DNA of 59,174 bases from an uncultured Intestinimonas sp. (GTDB lineage Bacteria; Bacillota; Clostridia; Oscillospirales; Oscillospiraceae): assembly GCF_944387725.1 (NCBI RefSeq), contig NZ_CALXGA010000004.1, forward strand, positions 1-59,174, given 5' to 3'. Below, one piece after another: positions 35,819 through 44,089 of the stretch; position 1 is the first letter of the stretch; the number at the start of each line of letters is the position of its first letter. The position numbers and the translations under genes were made by a program. The notes under the pieces are model-generated. The model was not told the DNA's origin and made no database searches. It saw only the letters and a program-made list of their open reading frames with translations.

Positions 35819-38800
35819 TTACGGGAACAGGGCCTCAGCCATCTGCATGGCCCCCTTGTGATCCCATTCATAGCGCTCCAAAGTATCCGCCCCCACACCG
35901 CAGAAATAGAAGCCATACGCGGCCCGGCCCCGGTCGCTGGTGGGGTCGAAATAGAGCCACTGGCCGTCGATGCGAGCCAAATCCCACATATGGTTCTCTC
36001 CGCCCATCTTGCCGCTGACGGTGACACAGGGGATGCCCGCCTGGGCCAAGAGGGATTGGAAGGCCTGGGCGTACCCGCCGCAGATGGCCAGTTGATCGTG
36101 GAGCGCCCCGTAGGCGGTTGTGGAATCATAGGGCATCTCGCCGGGCGTGCCGTAATAGCGGAAGTCGTAGCGCACATGCTCCGTCAGATGGGTATACAGG
36201 GCCTCCGCCTGCTCCGCCTGGGACATATCCGCGGTGACGGTTTGACCATAAATCCGCTCCGCCAGGGTCTGAATCTCCGCCAGACGCGCCAGGGCCGCTT
36301 CCCGGGTCAGGCCGCCCTGGGGCGTGACGGTGATGGCAGTCCCGTCCCGGTTGAGCTGGCAGAGCAGGTAGCCCCCGCCCACCTGTTGGAGGGCCCGGTT
36401 CATATCGTCCACCGCCAGGCTGGGATCGGTCAGGCGGATGGGGATGCTCTCCTGGTCCAGCCCCTCCTGGGCGATTTGCAGCAGGCCGGCCAGAGAGGCG
36501 GCTTCCGCCCCCTGAAATCCGTCTGGGTAATCGCCGGTGCGGTAGGGCATATAGGATATGGTGCATTGCAGCAGCCCATCTGCGCCAATCTCTGCGGTCA
36601 GATCATAGGCATACTTGTACGCCGGATGGTCCGACAAAATCCCGTAGTAGAGATTCTTGACGGCAGTGGGCAAGTCCTCCACCGCCAGGCCGGACACATC
36701 GAAGGCGGGGGGCTGCACCACCGCCGCGATGGCCTGGGTCAGCGCTTCCTGAAGTTCCTCCAGGCTGGAGACAGCGGGGGTCTCCGGCTGGGTGGGGGAG
36801 ACTGGGCCGGCCTCCTCCTGCCAGGCCAGCCCCAGGTTCTGCCGGATGACGGTCCGCAGCGCCGTCATATCCGGGTCAGCCCAGAAAAAGCGCAGCTTTT
36901 CCTCCGCCACCGTGTTTCCCTGTGGCTCACCGCCCAGGACAAAAACGGCAAAGGTGTCGGCAATGTCCTCATGGAAGTAGTTGGCCCCGTAGCGGCTGAC
37001 ATAGCGGGTGGGGTTCTGGTCGTAGTCGTCCACGCCGGTGTCCCCCAGAGAGGCCCAAAAGGCGTCATAAAACGCCTTGCGGAAGGAGCCAGCAACAAAG
37101 CCGGCCGGATCGTGGGTGCTGCTGCCCACAGTCAGATCCACCTGGGTCTCGTCCTCCAGCAGGACGTGTCCGTACTCGTGGAGGATGGTGTAGGTCAGCT
37201 TGCTCCAGTCCCGCTTCTCCCCGTTCTCGTCATATACGTCGTAGTAGTCGATGCTGAGGGAGAACCGGGTGTTGTCCGTGACGCCGTCGGCCTCCATGGG
37301 GGAGGTGTAGGCCAGTACATTGCTGGTCCCATCGGTAAACAGGTTGAATTCCGCGATTTTCTGCCGGGCCTCCTGGGGGAGGATGGCGCACAGATAGTCC
37401 CATACAAGCTGATCCTCCGGGTCTGTGACGCTGGCCTGTCCGCCGCTCACCGGGTAGGAGGCGAGCACGTTGGTGAGGCCCACAGAGTAATTGCCTACCG
37501 TGACCAGGCAGCCCACCTCGCCGGTGGAGAGGGTGATGTATTTGCTGTAGACCGGGTCGGCCCAGCTGGTCTGCCCGTCCTCCTCCGCAGTGGGGGCGCC
37601 GTACATGGCCGCAATCAGGGCCCGCACCTCCGCCTCTGTGCAGCCCGTCTCCTCCGGGCGGATCTCGATGCGATCCAGGAAGCCGTTGCGGTACTGGTAG
37701 TAGGTATTCATGGGCGTCTGGCCGTCGAACCAGCGCATGGAGTAGCGGTAGGTTTCATATACATCCGTCCACTCGTTCCAGGAGACCTCCCAGGTGTCCG
37801 TCAGCTCCCCCGCCGCGCCGATGTAGGCCTCGGTCTCGGCCCGGGAGCTGCTGAAATAGATCACGTTCTGCGGGGTCTGGCGGTAGGTATAGCCCTCCCC
37901 CTGGGCCCGGGCCAGCTCCCGGTAGGAGGCGGTCTCAGGGGCGCAGATCTCCCGCGCCGCCGCCAGGGCGGTCTCCGCCGCCGAGGCGATGGCGTACTGG
38001 TCCAGCTGATCCGCGGTGTCCGCCGCCGAGTGGTACAGATAGCCCTGACCATCCTGCATCAGCAGGACGGAGGGGATGCCGGCCAGCTGGAGGGAGGCGT
38101 GGTCGCTGGCGGTCTCCGCCCGCCGCTCCAGACTCGGGTCCTTCTCCTGGAGCAGATCGCTGACCCAGTTGGCCTCGCCGTCCATGGTGCACACCAGCGT
38201 CCCGCTGGCGCCCAGGCCGCCCAGCATATCAAACTGGATGGCCCCGATCATCCGCCCCGTCTCCTCCTCCGTCAGGGAGTCGGTATAGGCCCGGGATCCG
38301 TTTTTGCCGTTCTCCTCGTCGGTGAAGCTGATGAAACGGAGCTCCGTATCGCTCTCCACATCCTTCAGCGCCTCCGCCGCGTAGAGCAGAGCCGCCGTGC
38401 CGGAGGCGTTATCATTGGCCCCGTAGGCGGTGGGCACGCTGTCGTGGTGGGCGGACAGGATCAAAATATCCGCGTCGGGGGAGGGGGCAGCCTTCACCGC
38501 AATCACATTGCTTCCGGTCCGGCCCTGGCTGTCGGTACAGGGCTGGAGGGTGACTGCGTACCCCATTCCCTCCAGCCGCTCCTTTAGGTATTGGGCGGCG
38601 TCCGCCTCTCCCTGGGAGCCGATGGGCCGGGGGGAGGCGGTGAGGGCCGCTAAATCCGCCCCCAGGCCGGTGAGATCCGAGAGGGAAGCGGCCCGCTCCA
38701 GCATCACCAGGGCCTCCGCCACCGGGATGCCGCCGTTGGGCGCCAGGACCCCGGAACCCCGACCGCCCATCACGCCCGCCTGGAGGCTCCAAAGCACGGC

Positions 38801-39250
38801 GGTTCTGGCCCAGGCCTCCACAGCGTCCACGTCCTGAAATTGGCTGATGTTCTGTACAGCCGCGCCGGGAGACCCCGCCCGCCGCCAGAGAATGGCGGCG
38901 AACTCCTGGCGGGTGACGGAGCGGGAGGGCTCATAGGTTCCGTTCCCCACGCCGGTGAGATAGCCCTGTTCTGCCGCCCAGGTCACCGCGCCGGCATAGA
39001 CGCCGGACACGTCAGAGAAGGGGCAGACTTCTGAGACCGGGGGACGTCCCGCCGCTTCATAGAGCAGCTGGGCCGCCATGCCCCGGGTCACGATTGTACT
39101 CGGCGCGGCCAGGAATTCCTGGCTGACAGCCTGTTCCCGTCCCCAGGACAGGGCCTCCTCCGCCCAGGCGGGCCAGGGGTCTGACGGCGTGGCGGAAGAG
39201 GGGAGAACCAACAGGGCCAGGCCAAGCAGGAAAGCAGAGATTCGTTTCAT
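35819..39250 (-). CDS. S-layer-anchored multi-protease (SLH, M28 peptidase, HEXXH, transglutaminase-like)
   Basis: 1143 residues. A signal peptide (1-22) and three SLH repeats (about 25-190) are followed by an M28 aminopeptidase domain (about 195-430; AHHDS at H268/D270, GANDNASG, FTDEENG, YHSAADT). A second module (about 440-830) has the zinc motif HEYGH at 691-695 and resembles the lipoprotein at 56385-57488. A C-terminal transglutaminase-like domain has C1057 (ICGGYAQAF), H1087 (ENHMWDL) and D1102 (YFDPTSD). The start at ATG 39250 follows GAGGTG. It should be a surface enzyme processing peptides or wall proteins. Confidence 0.88.
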   Translation of the reverse strand: MKRISAFLLGLALLVLPSSATPSDPWPAWAEEALSWGREQAVSQEFLAAPSTIVTRGMAAQLLYEAAGRPPVSEVCPFSDVSGVYAGAVTWAAEQGYLTGVGNGTYEPSRSVTRQEFAAILWRRAGSPGAAVQNISQFQDVDAVEAWARTAVLWSLQAGVMGGRGSGVLAPNGGIPVAEALVMLERAASLSDLTGLGADLAALTASPRPIGSQGEADAAQYLKERLEGMGYAVTLQPCTDSQGRTGSNVIAVKAAPSPDADILILSAHHDSVPTAYGANDNASGTAALLYAAEALKDVESDTELRFISFTDEENGKNGSRAYTDSLTEEETGRMIGAIQFDMLGGLGASGTLVCTMDGEANWVSDLLQEKDPSLERRAETASDHASLQLAGIPSVLLMQDGQGYLYHSAADTADQLDQYAIASAAETALAAAREICAPETASYRELARAQGEGYTYRQTPQNVIYFSSSRAETEAYIGAAGELTDTWEVSWNEWTDVYETYRYSMRWFDGQTPMNTYYQYRNGFLDRIEIRPEETGCTEAEVRALIAAMYGAPTAEEDGQTSWADPVYSKYITLSTGEVGCLVTVGNYSVGLTNVLASYPVSGGQASVTDPEDQLVWDYLCAILPQEARQKIAEFNLFTDGTSNVLAYTSPMEADGVTDNTRFSLSIDYYDVYDENGEKRDWSKLTYTILHEYGHVLLEDETQVDLTVGSSTHDPAGFVAGSFRKAFYDAFWASLGDTGVDDYDQNPTRYVSRYGANYFHEDIADTFAVFVLGGEPQGNTVAEEKLRFFWADPDMTALRTVIRQNLGLAWQEEAGPVSPTQPETPAVSSLEELQEALTQAIAAVVQPPAFDVSGLAVEDLPTAVKNLYYGILSDHPAYKYAYDLTAEIGADGLLQCTISYMPYRTGDYPDGFQGAEAASLAGLLQIAQEGLDQESIPIRLTDPSLAVDDMNRALQQVGGGYLLCQLNRDGTAITVTPQGGLTREAALARLAEIQTLAERIYGQTVTADMSQAEQAEALYTHLTEHVRYDFRYYGTPGEMPYDSTTAYGALHDQLAICGGYAQAFQSLLAQAGIPCVTVSGKMGGENHMWDLARIDGQWLYFDPTSDRGRAAYGFYFCGVGADTLERYEWDHKGAMQMAEALFP

Positions 39251-39390
39251 CAAGCCACCTCATCCTCTTACAATGTCAGCGTGGATTTGCCGGCCCTGTT
39301 GGAACCGCGGCGCGGGGGGCCGGTATCAACAAGGCTTTTCCTATAGACGGCGCATGGGGGGAAAAGTTTTCCCCGTCTTTGACCGGAGCG

Positions 39391-39612
39391 CATACAGCCG
39401 CGCAATTCTTTCCACAGCCGCCGAAATCGGCGGTTGTGGGAAGCATTCAATCATTGATGCAATGGGTCCTCACGCGGCGGCATGGATATGCCGCCGCAGG
39501 AAGTGCAAGAGTTTTGGGCGGTTTCAGTTCAAAACCCTTGCACTTGAACAAATCCAATGGGCCTTAAGCGCTTTCGCTTTCAAGGCTTACGGCTTTGTTC
39601 AGTACGCATGAC
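39391..39612 (+). repeat. Structured leader element, copy B (upstream of lexA)
   Basis: Hairpins at 39412-39439, 39474-39497, 39503-39543 and 39546-39600 match copy A in order and spacing. Paired changes preserve the stems (GTGCAAG...CTTGCAC against GTGCAGG...CCTGCAC). It ends CAGTACGCATGACA. The 5' third of copy A (GTTGATTCGTGCGG) is missing here. It lies about 210 bp before lexA in the same direction. Confidence 0.78.
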
Positions 39613-39661
39613 ATGATGTCGGTTGGCGGCTCATTTGTGGTAAAGTGACAACCAGCAGAGG

Positions 39662-39713
39662 GGCGGTCAAAATCCATCGCCGCTGGACACATCGCCAATT
39701 TTCAAACAAGCCC
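39662..39713. mobile_element. MITE-1 fragment (about 52 bp of one end)
   Basis: Matches one terminus of MITE-1 (GGACACATCGCCAATTTTCAA to GCCC, then TA). The other two thirds are missing. It lies between leader copy B and lexA. Confidence 0.88.
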
Positions 39714-39770
39714 TAATTGCTCGCTCTTTTTTCCTGCAACATCTTGACACCGCCAGGGCGGTACGACGGT

Positions 39771-39799
39771 TTGACTTTTTGTTTACGGTATGATAAGAT
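39771..39799 (+). promoter_or_regulatory. Promoter of lexA
   Basis: TTGACT (39771-39776), 17-bp spacer, TAAGAT (39794-39799), 26 bases before the ATG. I do not see a clear Gram-positive SOS box (GAAC-N4-GTTC) over it. Confidence 0.7.
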
Positions 39800-39825
39800 A
39801 CAAAAAAGCAGGGGAGGTGGCCGCC

Positions 39826-40434
39826 ATGCGGGAGCTGACCGAAAAACAGCGGGTGATTCTGGACTATATCGTCTCCTTCCAGCGGGACTGCGGCTATCCC
39901 CCCTCGGTGCGGGAGATCGCGGAGCATTTGGGCCTCCACTCTCCCTCCACCGTTCACTTCCACCTCAAGGGACTGGAGGCGGCGGGCCTCATCATCAAGG
40001 CCCCTGGGAAGACTCGGGCCATCACTGTGGCCGATGACTTCCTCTGGGAGGAGGCGCTCCCCCGGGACCGGGTACCCATCTTGGGAGACGTGGCTGCCGG
40101 GGCCCCCATTCTGGCAGAGGAGCACATCGAGGACTACCTGACCTTCGACACCGGGAACCGGCAGGGGGAGTATTTCGCCCTGCGGGTCCGGGGGGAGTCC
40201 ATGCTGGGGGCGGGGATTCTGCCCGGGGACCTGGTGGTGGTCCATCAGCAGGAGAGTTTTATCAACGGAGACATTGTAGTGGCCCTCTTCGAGGACGAGG
40301 CCACGGTGAAGACCCTCCGGAGAAAGGACGGCCACATCTGGCTCCTGCCGGAGAACCCGGAGTTCCAGCCCATCAACGGAGACTGCGCCCGGCTGCTGGG
40401 AAAGGTGGTGGCGGTGGTCCGCCAGTATTCCTGA
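39826..40434 (+). CDS. lexA: SOS repressor LexA
   Basis: 202 residues. An N-terminal winged helix (TEKQRVILDYIVSFQRDCGYPPSVREIA), the self-cleavage site AAGAP, the nucleophile Ser in VRGESM and the general-base Lys in EDEATVKTL. It represses DNA-damage genes until RecA* triggers autocleavage. The start at ATG 39826 follows GGGGAGGTGG. Confidence 0.96.
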   Translation: MRELTEKQRVILDYIVSFQRDCGYPPSVREIAEHLGLHSPSTVHFHLKGLEAAGLIIKAPGKTRAITVADDFLWEEALPRDRVPILGDVAAGAPILAEEHIEDYLTFDTGNRQGEYFALRVRGESMLGAGILPGDLVVVHQQESFINGDIVVALFEDEATVKTLRRKDGHIWLLPENPEFQPINGDCARLLGKVVAVVRQYS

Positions 40435-40461
40435 CGCCGGAACCCATCGTGACAAAACGAC

Positions 40462-40493
40462 GGCCCGGACCGCGCATTGCGCGGGTCCGGGCC
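40462..40493. terminator. Bidirectional terminator after lexA
   Basis: GGCCCGGACCGCGC / GCGCGGGTCCGGGCC with an ATT loop. The plus strand continues CTTTCTC. It separates lexA from the convergent HxlR pseudogene. Confidence 0.8.
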
Positions 40494-40504
40494 CTTTCTC
40501 TGCC

Positions 40505-40790
40505 CTACAGCCGGTTTTGCTCCCCCCAGCCGCACATCTCGTCCAGAATGGGGATCAGGGACTGCCCCCGCTCCGTCTGGCTGTACTCCACCTTGGGGGG
40601 AATCTGGGGGTACTCCTCCCGGTGGACCAGCTGGTCGGCCCCCCAGCTCCTTGAGGGTGGCGCTGAGGGTCTTGTAGAAGATCTTTCTGATATACCGCTT
40701 TATCTTGTTGAAGCGGACCGCCCCGAAGCGGGCCAGGGTGTAGAGCACGGTCATCTTGTACTTTTCGTTGATGAGAGACAGGGTATGGCT
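40505..40790 (-). pseudogene. HxlR-family transcriptional regulator, frameshifted
   Basis: The minus strand encodes TLSLINEKYKMTVLYTLARF, then [10 protein letters not shown]; in the next frame it continues [19 protein letters not shown] and ends [12 protein letters not shown]. This is the HxlR winged-helix pattern. A single extra G in a six-G run (C-run 40639-40644 on the plus strand) breaks the frame. The N-terminus also seems cut where a divergent gene remnant begins. Confidence 0.8.
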
Positions 40791-40922
40791 GAACCCGGTG
40801 GCGTTCAGATGCTCCCTCTGATGGAGCACCTGCGCTGGAAGAACCTGGGCCATGTGCTGGCCGGAGGCAACGGCGAGCCAGAGATCCGGAAGGCCTACGA
40901 TATGGGAAACTCCATTGCGTAA
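40785..40922 (+). pseudogene. 3' fragment of a flavodoxin-like NAD(P)H oxidoreductase
   Basis: 45 codons ending WKNLGHVLAGGNGEPEIRKAYDMGNSIA, a C-terminus of the NADPH-dependent FMN reductase type. The N-terminal FMN-binding part is absent. It is truncated at the junction with the HxlR remnant. Confidence 0.6.
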
Positions 40923-40937
40923 TCTGACACCAACCTA

Positions 40938-41099
40938 GGGCTTGTTTGAAAAATGTCAACATACCCAATCAGCGGGTCTTTTGCCCCCTGGACGGCGCAA
41001 TTTTTCCTTGAAATCCGCCAGGATTCCTGCGAAAAAATTGCTTGCCAGCGGCTCAAAATCCCTCGCTGCTGGACACATCGCCAATTTTCAAACAAGCCC
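40938..41099. mobile_element. MITE-1 copy 4 (162 bp, inverted)
   Basis: Full-length copy with TA flanks (40936-40937 and 41100-41101), in opposite orientation to copy 1 but the same internal subtype. It separates two flavoprotein gene remnants. Confidence 0.92.
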
Positions 41100-41102
41100 T
41101 AG

Positions 41103-41339
41103 ATGCCAGACGGCTCCACCAACCTGGCCACGGTCTCCTGGTGGATCTACCTCTCCTATCACCCCAACATGACTGCCTACGCCATGGCCAAGACCTCCTA
41201 CAGCGGGGAGCTGGTACGGGGCAATAAAAAGGTCGTTCTCACCATCCCCGGCACGGCCATTGTCGAGGCCGTCATGGGCTGCGGCAGCACCACGGGTCGG
41301 GACACCGGCAAGGGCGCCCAGCTCCGGCCGGCGAAATAA
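41103..41339 (+). pseudogene. Flavin reductase-like domain fragment
   Basis: 78 codons (STNLATVSWWIYLSYHPNMT, AMAKTSYSGELV, VVLTIPGTAIVEAVMGCGST) match the N-terminal part of flavoredoxin/flavin reductase proteins. It stops early after GRDTGKG where full proteins continue about 80 residues or more. The MITE lies directly upstream, so it has lost its native start region. Confidence 0.7.
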
Positions 41340-41358
41340 CCGCATATACCGCCCCATA

Positions 41359-41379
41359 AAAAGCCCCCCCGGCGGCGCC
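41359..41379. terminator. Left arm of a split bidirectional terminator
   Basis: AAAAGCCCCCCCGGCGGCGCC pairs with GGCACCGCCGGGGGGCTTTT at 46485-46504, 5.1 kb away. The minus strand reads into CTTTTTATG, fitting a terminator for htrA. Confidence 0.65.
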
Positions 41380-41389
41380 CAATGTCATT

Positions 41390-41421
41390 AAATGAGCGGA
41401 GGAACAGCCCTCCGCTCATTT
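41390..41421. terminator. Hairpin at the left end of the insertion
   Basis: AAATGAGCGGAGG / CCTCCGCTCATTT with a 6-nt loop, starting inside the terminal inverted repeat. It would block read-through into or out of the element. Confidence 0.7.
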
Positions 41422-41426
41422 AATTG

Positions 41427-41799
41427 TCTTCTTATTATAACTGCAAATCATTAAAATTGCGCTGTGTATAATAATGGCCGAAATATATTGACAACGAATA
41501 CAAAACGGAATACAATGAATCTGGAAGTTGGCCATAGTAGCCCAGGGCTTCCCGTAATGTGACACATACAGAGAGTTTCAGAATTTTTATTGTTTTTAAG
41601 AAATGTGTTCGGCTTGCCGTCATATTGATGAGTGACTGACAAACGTGCACGACAACAGACTTATCCGCCGAAAGGTGGTCTGTTTGTCGTGCGCGGTTTT
41701 TTCTGTATTTTTCGGTGATATCCGCGTTGCGTGGCAGGCGAGCGCAAGCAAGTCGGAATATCAAGAGTTGGAGCCTGCGTCATAAAAGGAGTAAAAACA
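41427..41799. other. AT-rich left region of the insertion with terminator-like hairpin
   Basis: No convincing gene. A strong hairpin at about 41647-41694 (GCACGACAACAGAC...GTCTGTTTGTCGTGC) is followed by GCGGTTTTTTCTG on the plus strand. A 109-codon minus-strand ORF here lacks a ribosome site. Confidence 0.5.
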
Positions 41800-42300
41800 A
41801 TGAGAAATCGTCACACTCTGAGCATTTTAGTTACTATTTGGCTGATGGTCAACACCTACGACCCGTTTTATCGCAAGGTGTGGGTCAATATCGAAGCCGA
41901 CAACATCAACGCCGACAGCGCAGAGGCGTCCTATCACGTTGCACACGCCGTTTCGAGTGCTGTCTACGAGGCGATGTTATTCGTCCTTACTAATCGTAAC
42001 GGCGGAGGTGCTGTCTCCACGCTCGATGTTGAAGTCCGCGCTGAAGCCAGTACCCACACTGCAACACTGACACGTGCCGTGTTTCCGATGGAGACAGCGG
42101 CAGAAGTAGACCCGGAGCCTGCGCCTATCGAAACATATTCCTTCGAAATCGAGCGGTACATCGACCACTGTATGGACGCCATGCGCGCGGACACTGCGGA
42201 GATGTTGAAAGCCCTCGCCGCCTCCCATTTCGCGGACACCGACGGAGGGGAGGGCAACAGCTATGCGGTCACTCGCCGAAGCGTTACGGAGGAGCCTTGA
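41800..42300 (+). CDS. Hypothetical protein of the insertion
   Basis: 166 residues from ATG 41800, with AAAAGGAG upstream. A hydrophobic N-terminus (TLSILVTIWLMV) may be a membrane segment. The rest is an acidic, Ala/Glu-rich helical sequence ending RRSVTEEP. It overlaps the transposase start by 38 bases. Not recognised; probably an accessory gene of the IS. Confidence 0.6.
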   Translation: MRNRHTLSILVTIWLMVNTYDPFYRKVWVNIEADNINADSAEASYHVAHAVSSAVYEAMLFVLTNRNGGGAVSTLDVEVRAEASTHTATLTRAVFPMETAAEVDPEPAPIETYSFEIERYIDHCMDAMRADTAEMLKALAASHFADTDGGEGNSYAVTRRSVTEEP

Positions 42301-43566
42301 CCGCGCGACCCAGCAGGGAGAGGCCCTTTGCCTCTCCCTGGGCCATGCGGCCCGGAGCCAGAAGCTACCGCCCGCCGCTTTAATTCGTTTCCTTATCGCG
42401 GCAGAGGGCGGCTCGCTGGCAAAGGAGCTTCACCGCGCTAAGATCGACGCGACCCCTGCGGCTATCACACAGCGCCGCGCACAGATCCCGCCCGAAGTGT
42501 TCCGGGAAGTCTTTACGCGCTTCAACGCCTCAAGCGTGTATGGACGGCCCCAGAGCGGCTATAAAGGCTACCGCGTCCTCGCCGGGGATGGGACGGCTAT
42601 CAATATGGCGCGTAACCCCAATGCCCCCAGCTATGTCTGCAACAACAGAGCGCCCCAGACGGTTATAACCAACTACACCTCAACCCGCTTTTCGACCTCT
42701 ACGAGCGCACTTTCTTTGACGCTGTTATCCAGCCCACCCCCCAGAAAGACGAGCCGGGCGCACTGGTTCAAATGCTCCAGCGCAACACCTTTGACCGTAA
42801 GACGATTATCGTTCTTGACCGTGGATATGAGAGCTACAATGTCATAGCGCACCTGATGAACACTCCCAATGTCGATTTTGTCATTCGGGTGAAGCAGAAC
42901 CATTCTGCCATGCGGGAAATTGCCCGCTTGCCGATGGTGGAATTGGACTGCGACATCGGTTTTACCATCTCCACCACACAGACAAACGAGGACAAGCGCA
43001 ACCGGCACATTTACTTGCCTGTCCCCAAAAAGAGTAAGCCCGGTTCCACCACCCGCCGCGCCCGGTGGGACTTCCCCAGCCCCTACCCCATGCGCTTCCG
43101 TATCGTCCGCTTCCAGCTTGAAACGGGCAGTTTTGAAACACTGGCGACCTCTCTTCCGCGTTCCTTTACGATTGACGACCTAAAGGAAATATATAGAAGT
43201 AGATGGCGGGTGGAGAGTTGCTTCAGGGATACCAAGTACAGCGTGGGACTTGTCAACCTTCACGGGAAGCGGGACGCTTTCGTAGAGCAGGAGATATATG
43301 CGGCCATGATAGCGTTCAACTTTACCAGCCGTATTGTCAATGAGGTTGTTGTCCGGCAGCCGAAGAACGGCATATATGCTTACGCCGTCAACTTCAAGAT
43401 GGCGGTGACGCTCTGCAAGGAATTTCTTAATGACCCGACTATGACCGGGGAACAAATCATGCGGGAAATATCCCGCCACACCATTCCTCTCCGCCCCGGA
43501 CGGCAGGATGAGCGAAAACTCCGGGCAAAAGGATTTGGATGGTTCACCTACCGCGTTGCGGCATAA
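42263..43566 (+). pseudogene. IS4-family transposase, frameshifted
   Basis: The two halves (42263-42847 and 42772-43566) together give about 434 residues of a DDE transposase. The first Asp is in VLAGDGTAI, the second in IVLDRGYESYN, and the third block YRSRWRVESCFRDTK fits the IS4 Y-2-R-3-E-6-K signature. The frame shifts near the C-run 42653-42656; one added C would restore it. Probably inactive unless the shift is programmed or a sequencing error. Confidence 0.88.
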
Positions 43567-44089
43567 AAGGCAAATTTCAAAAAACGGGGGGCGGCGGTCT
43601 ATTCCACCGCCCCCTGTTCGTATGTTTTTTTTAAAAAGCCCGAAATCAGCCTTGAAAGGGCCGATTTTTCAAAAAAAGGAGTGCAGGATAATTTAACGGG
43701 CAAAAGTTATTGACACCCCTGACAGGCTTGCAAAAAATATCAACATCTTCAAGGAACGTCTGTCAAAAAGGAGAGAAATCAAGAAATTTTCTGACATTTT
43801 AAGTTCTCACAAGTCCGGTCAGCGAGTAAAAAACAAAGCTGTTTTCGGTTTGCTTGAAATGCACCACCCCGCTTTTTTGGTGATTATCACCACAAACCGC
43901 CCCATTAAATTTAGAAATCAACAAGCCTTTGGAATGTATCAAAAATTCCCCAAAATTCTAAAAGAGTGATACAAGAGGAAAAAGCACAACAAGTATCGCA
44001 ACCGGGCGAAAAAATAGCGTCTTTATCTTTTTCACACAGTATGGTATAGTAAAAATCGACGACGGCGCAGAGAAAGGTGGTAACTGATA
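43567..44089 (+). other. Spacer between transposase and RM gene
   Basis: A GC-rich terminator hairpin at 43586-43614 (GGGGGGCGG...CCGCCCCC) followed by a T-run ends the transposase. The remaining ~450 bp is AT-rich, with no gene seen. TATAGT near 44046 is a possible -10 for the RM gene. Confidence 0.55.

Noticed and set aside
41435-41764. 109-codon minus-strand ORF at the left of the insertion
   Set aside because: No ribosome site, crosses a strong hairpin, and no recognisable motif.
42640-42670. Programmed -1 frameshift in the transposase
   Set aside because: No good slippery heptamer at the shift point (GCGCCCCAG), and IS4 elements normally have a single frame; a simple base loss is likelier.
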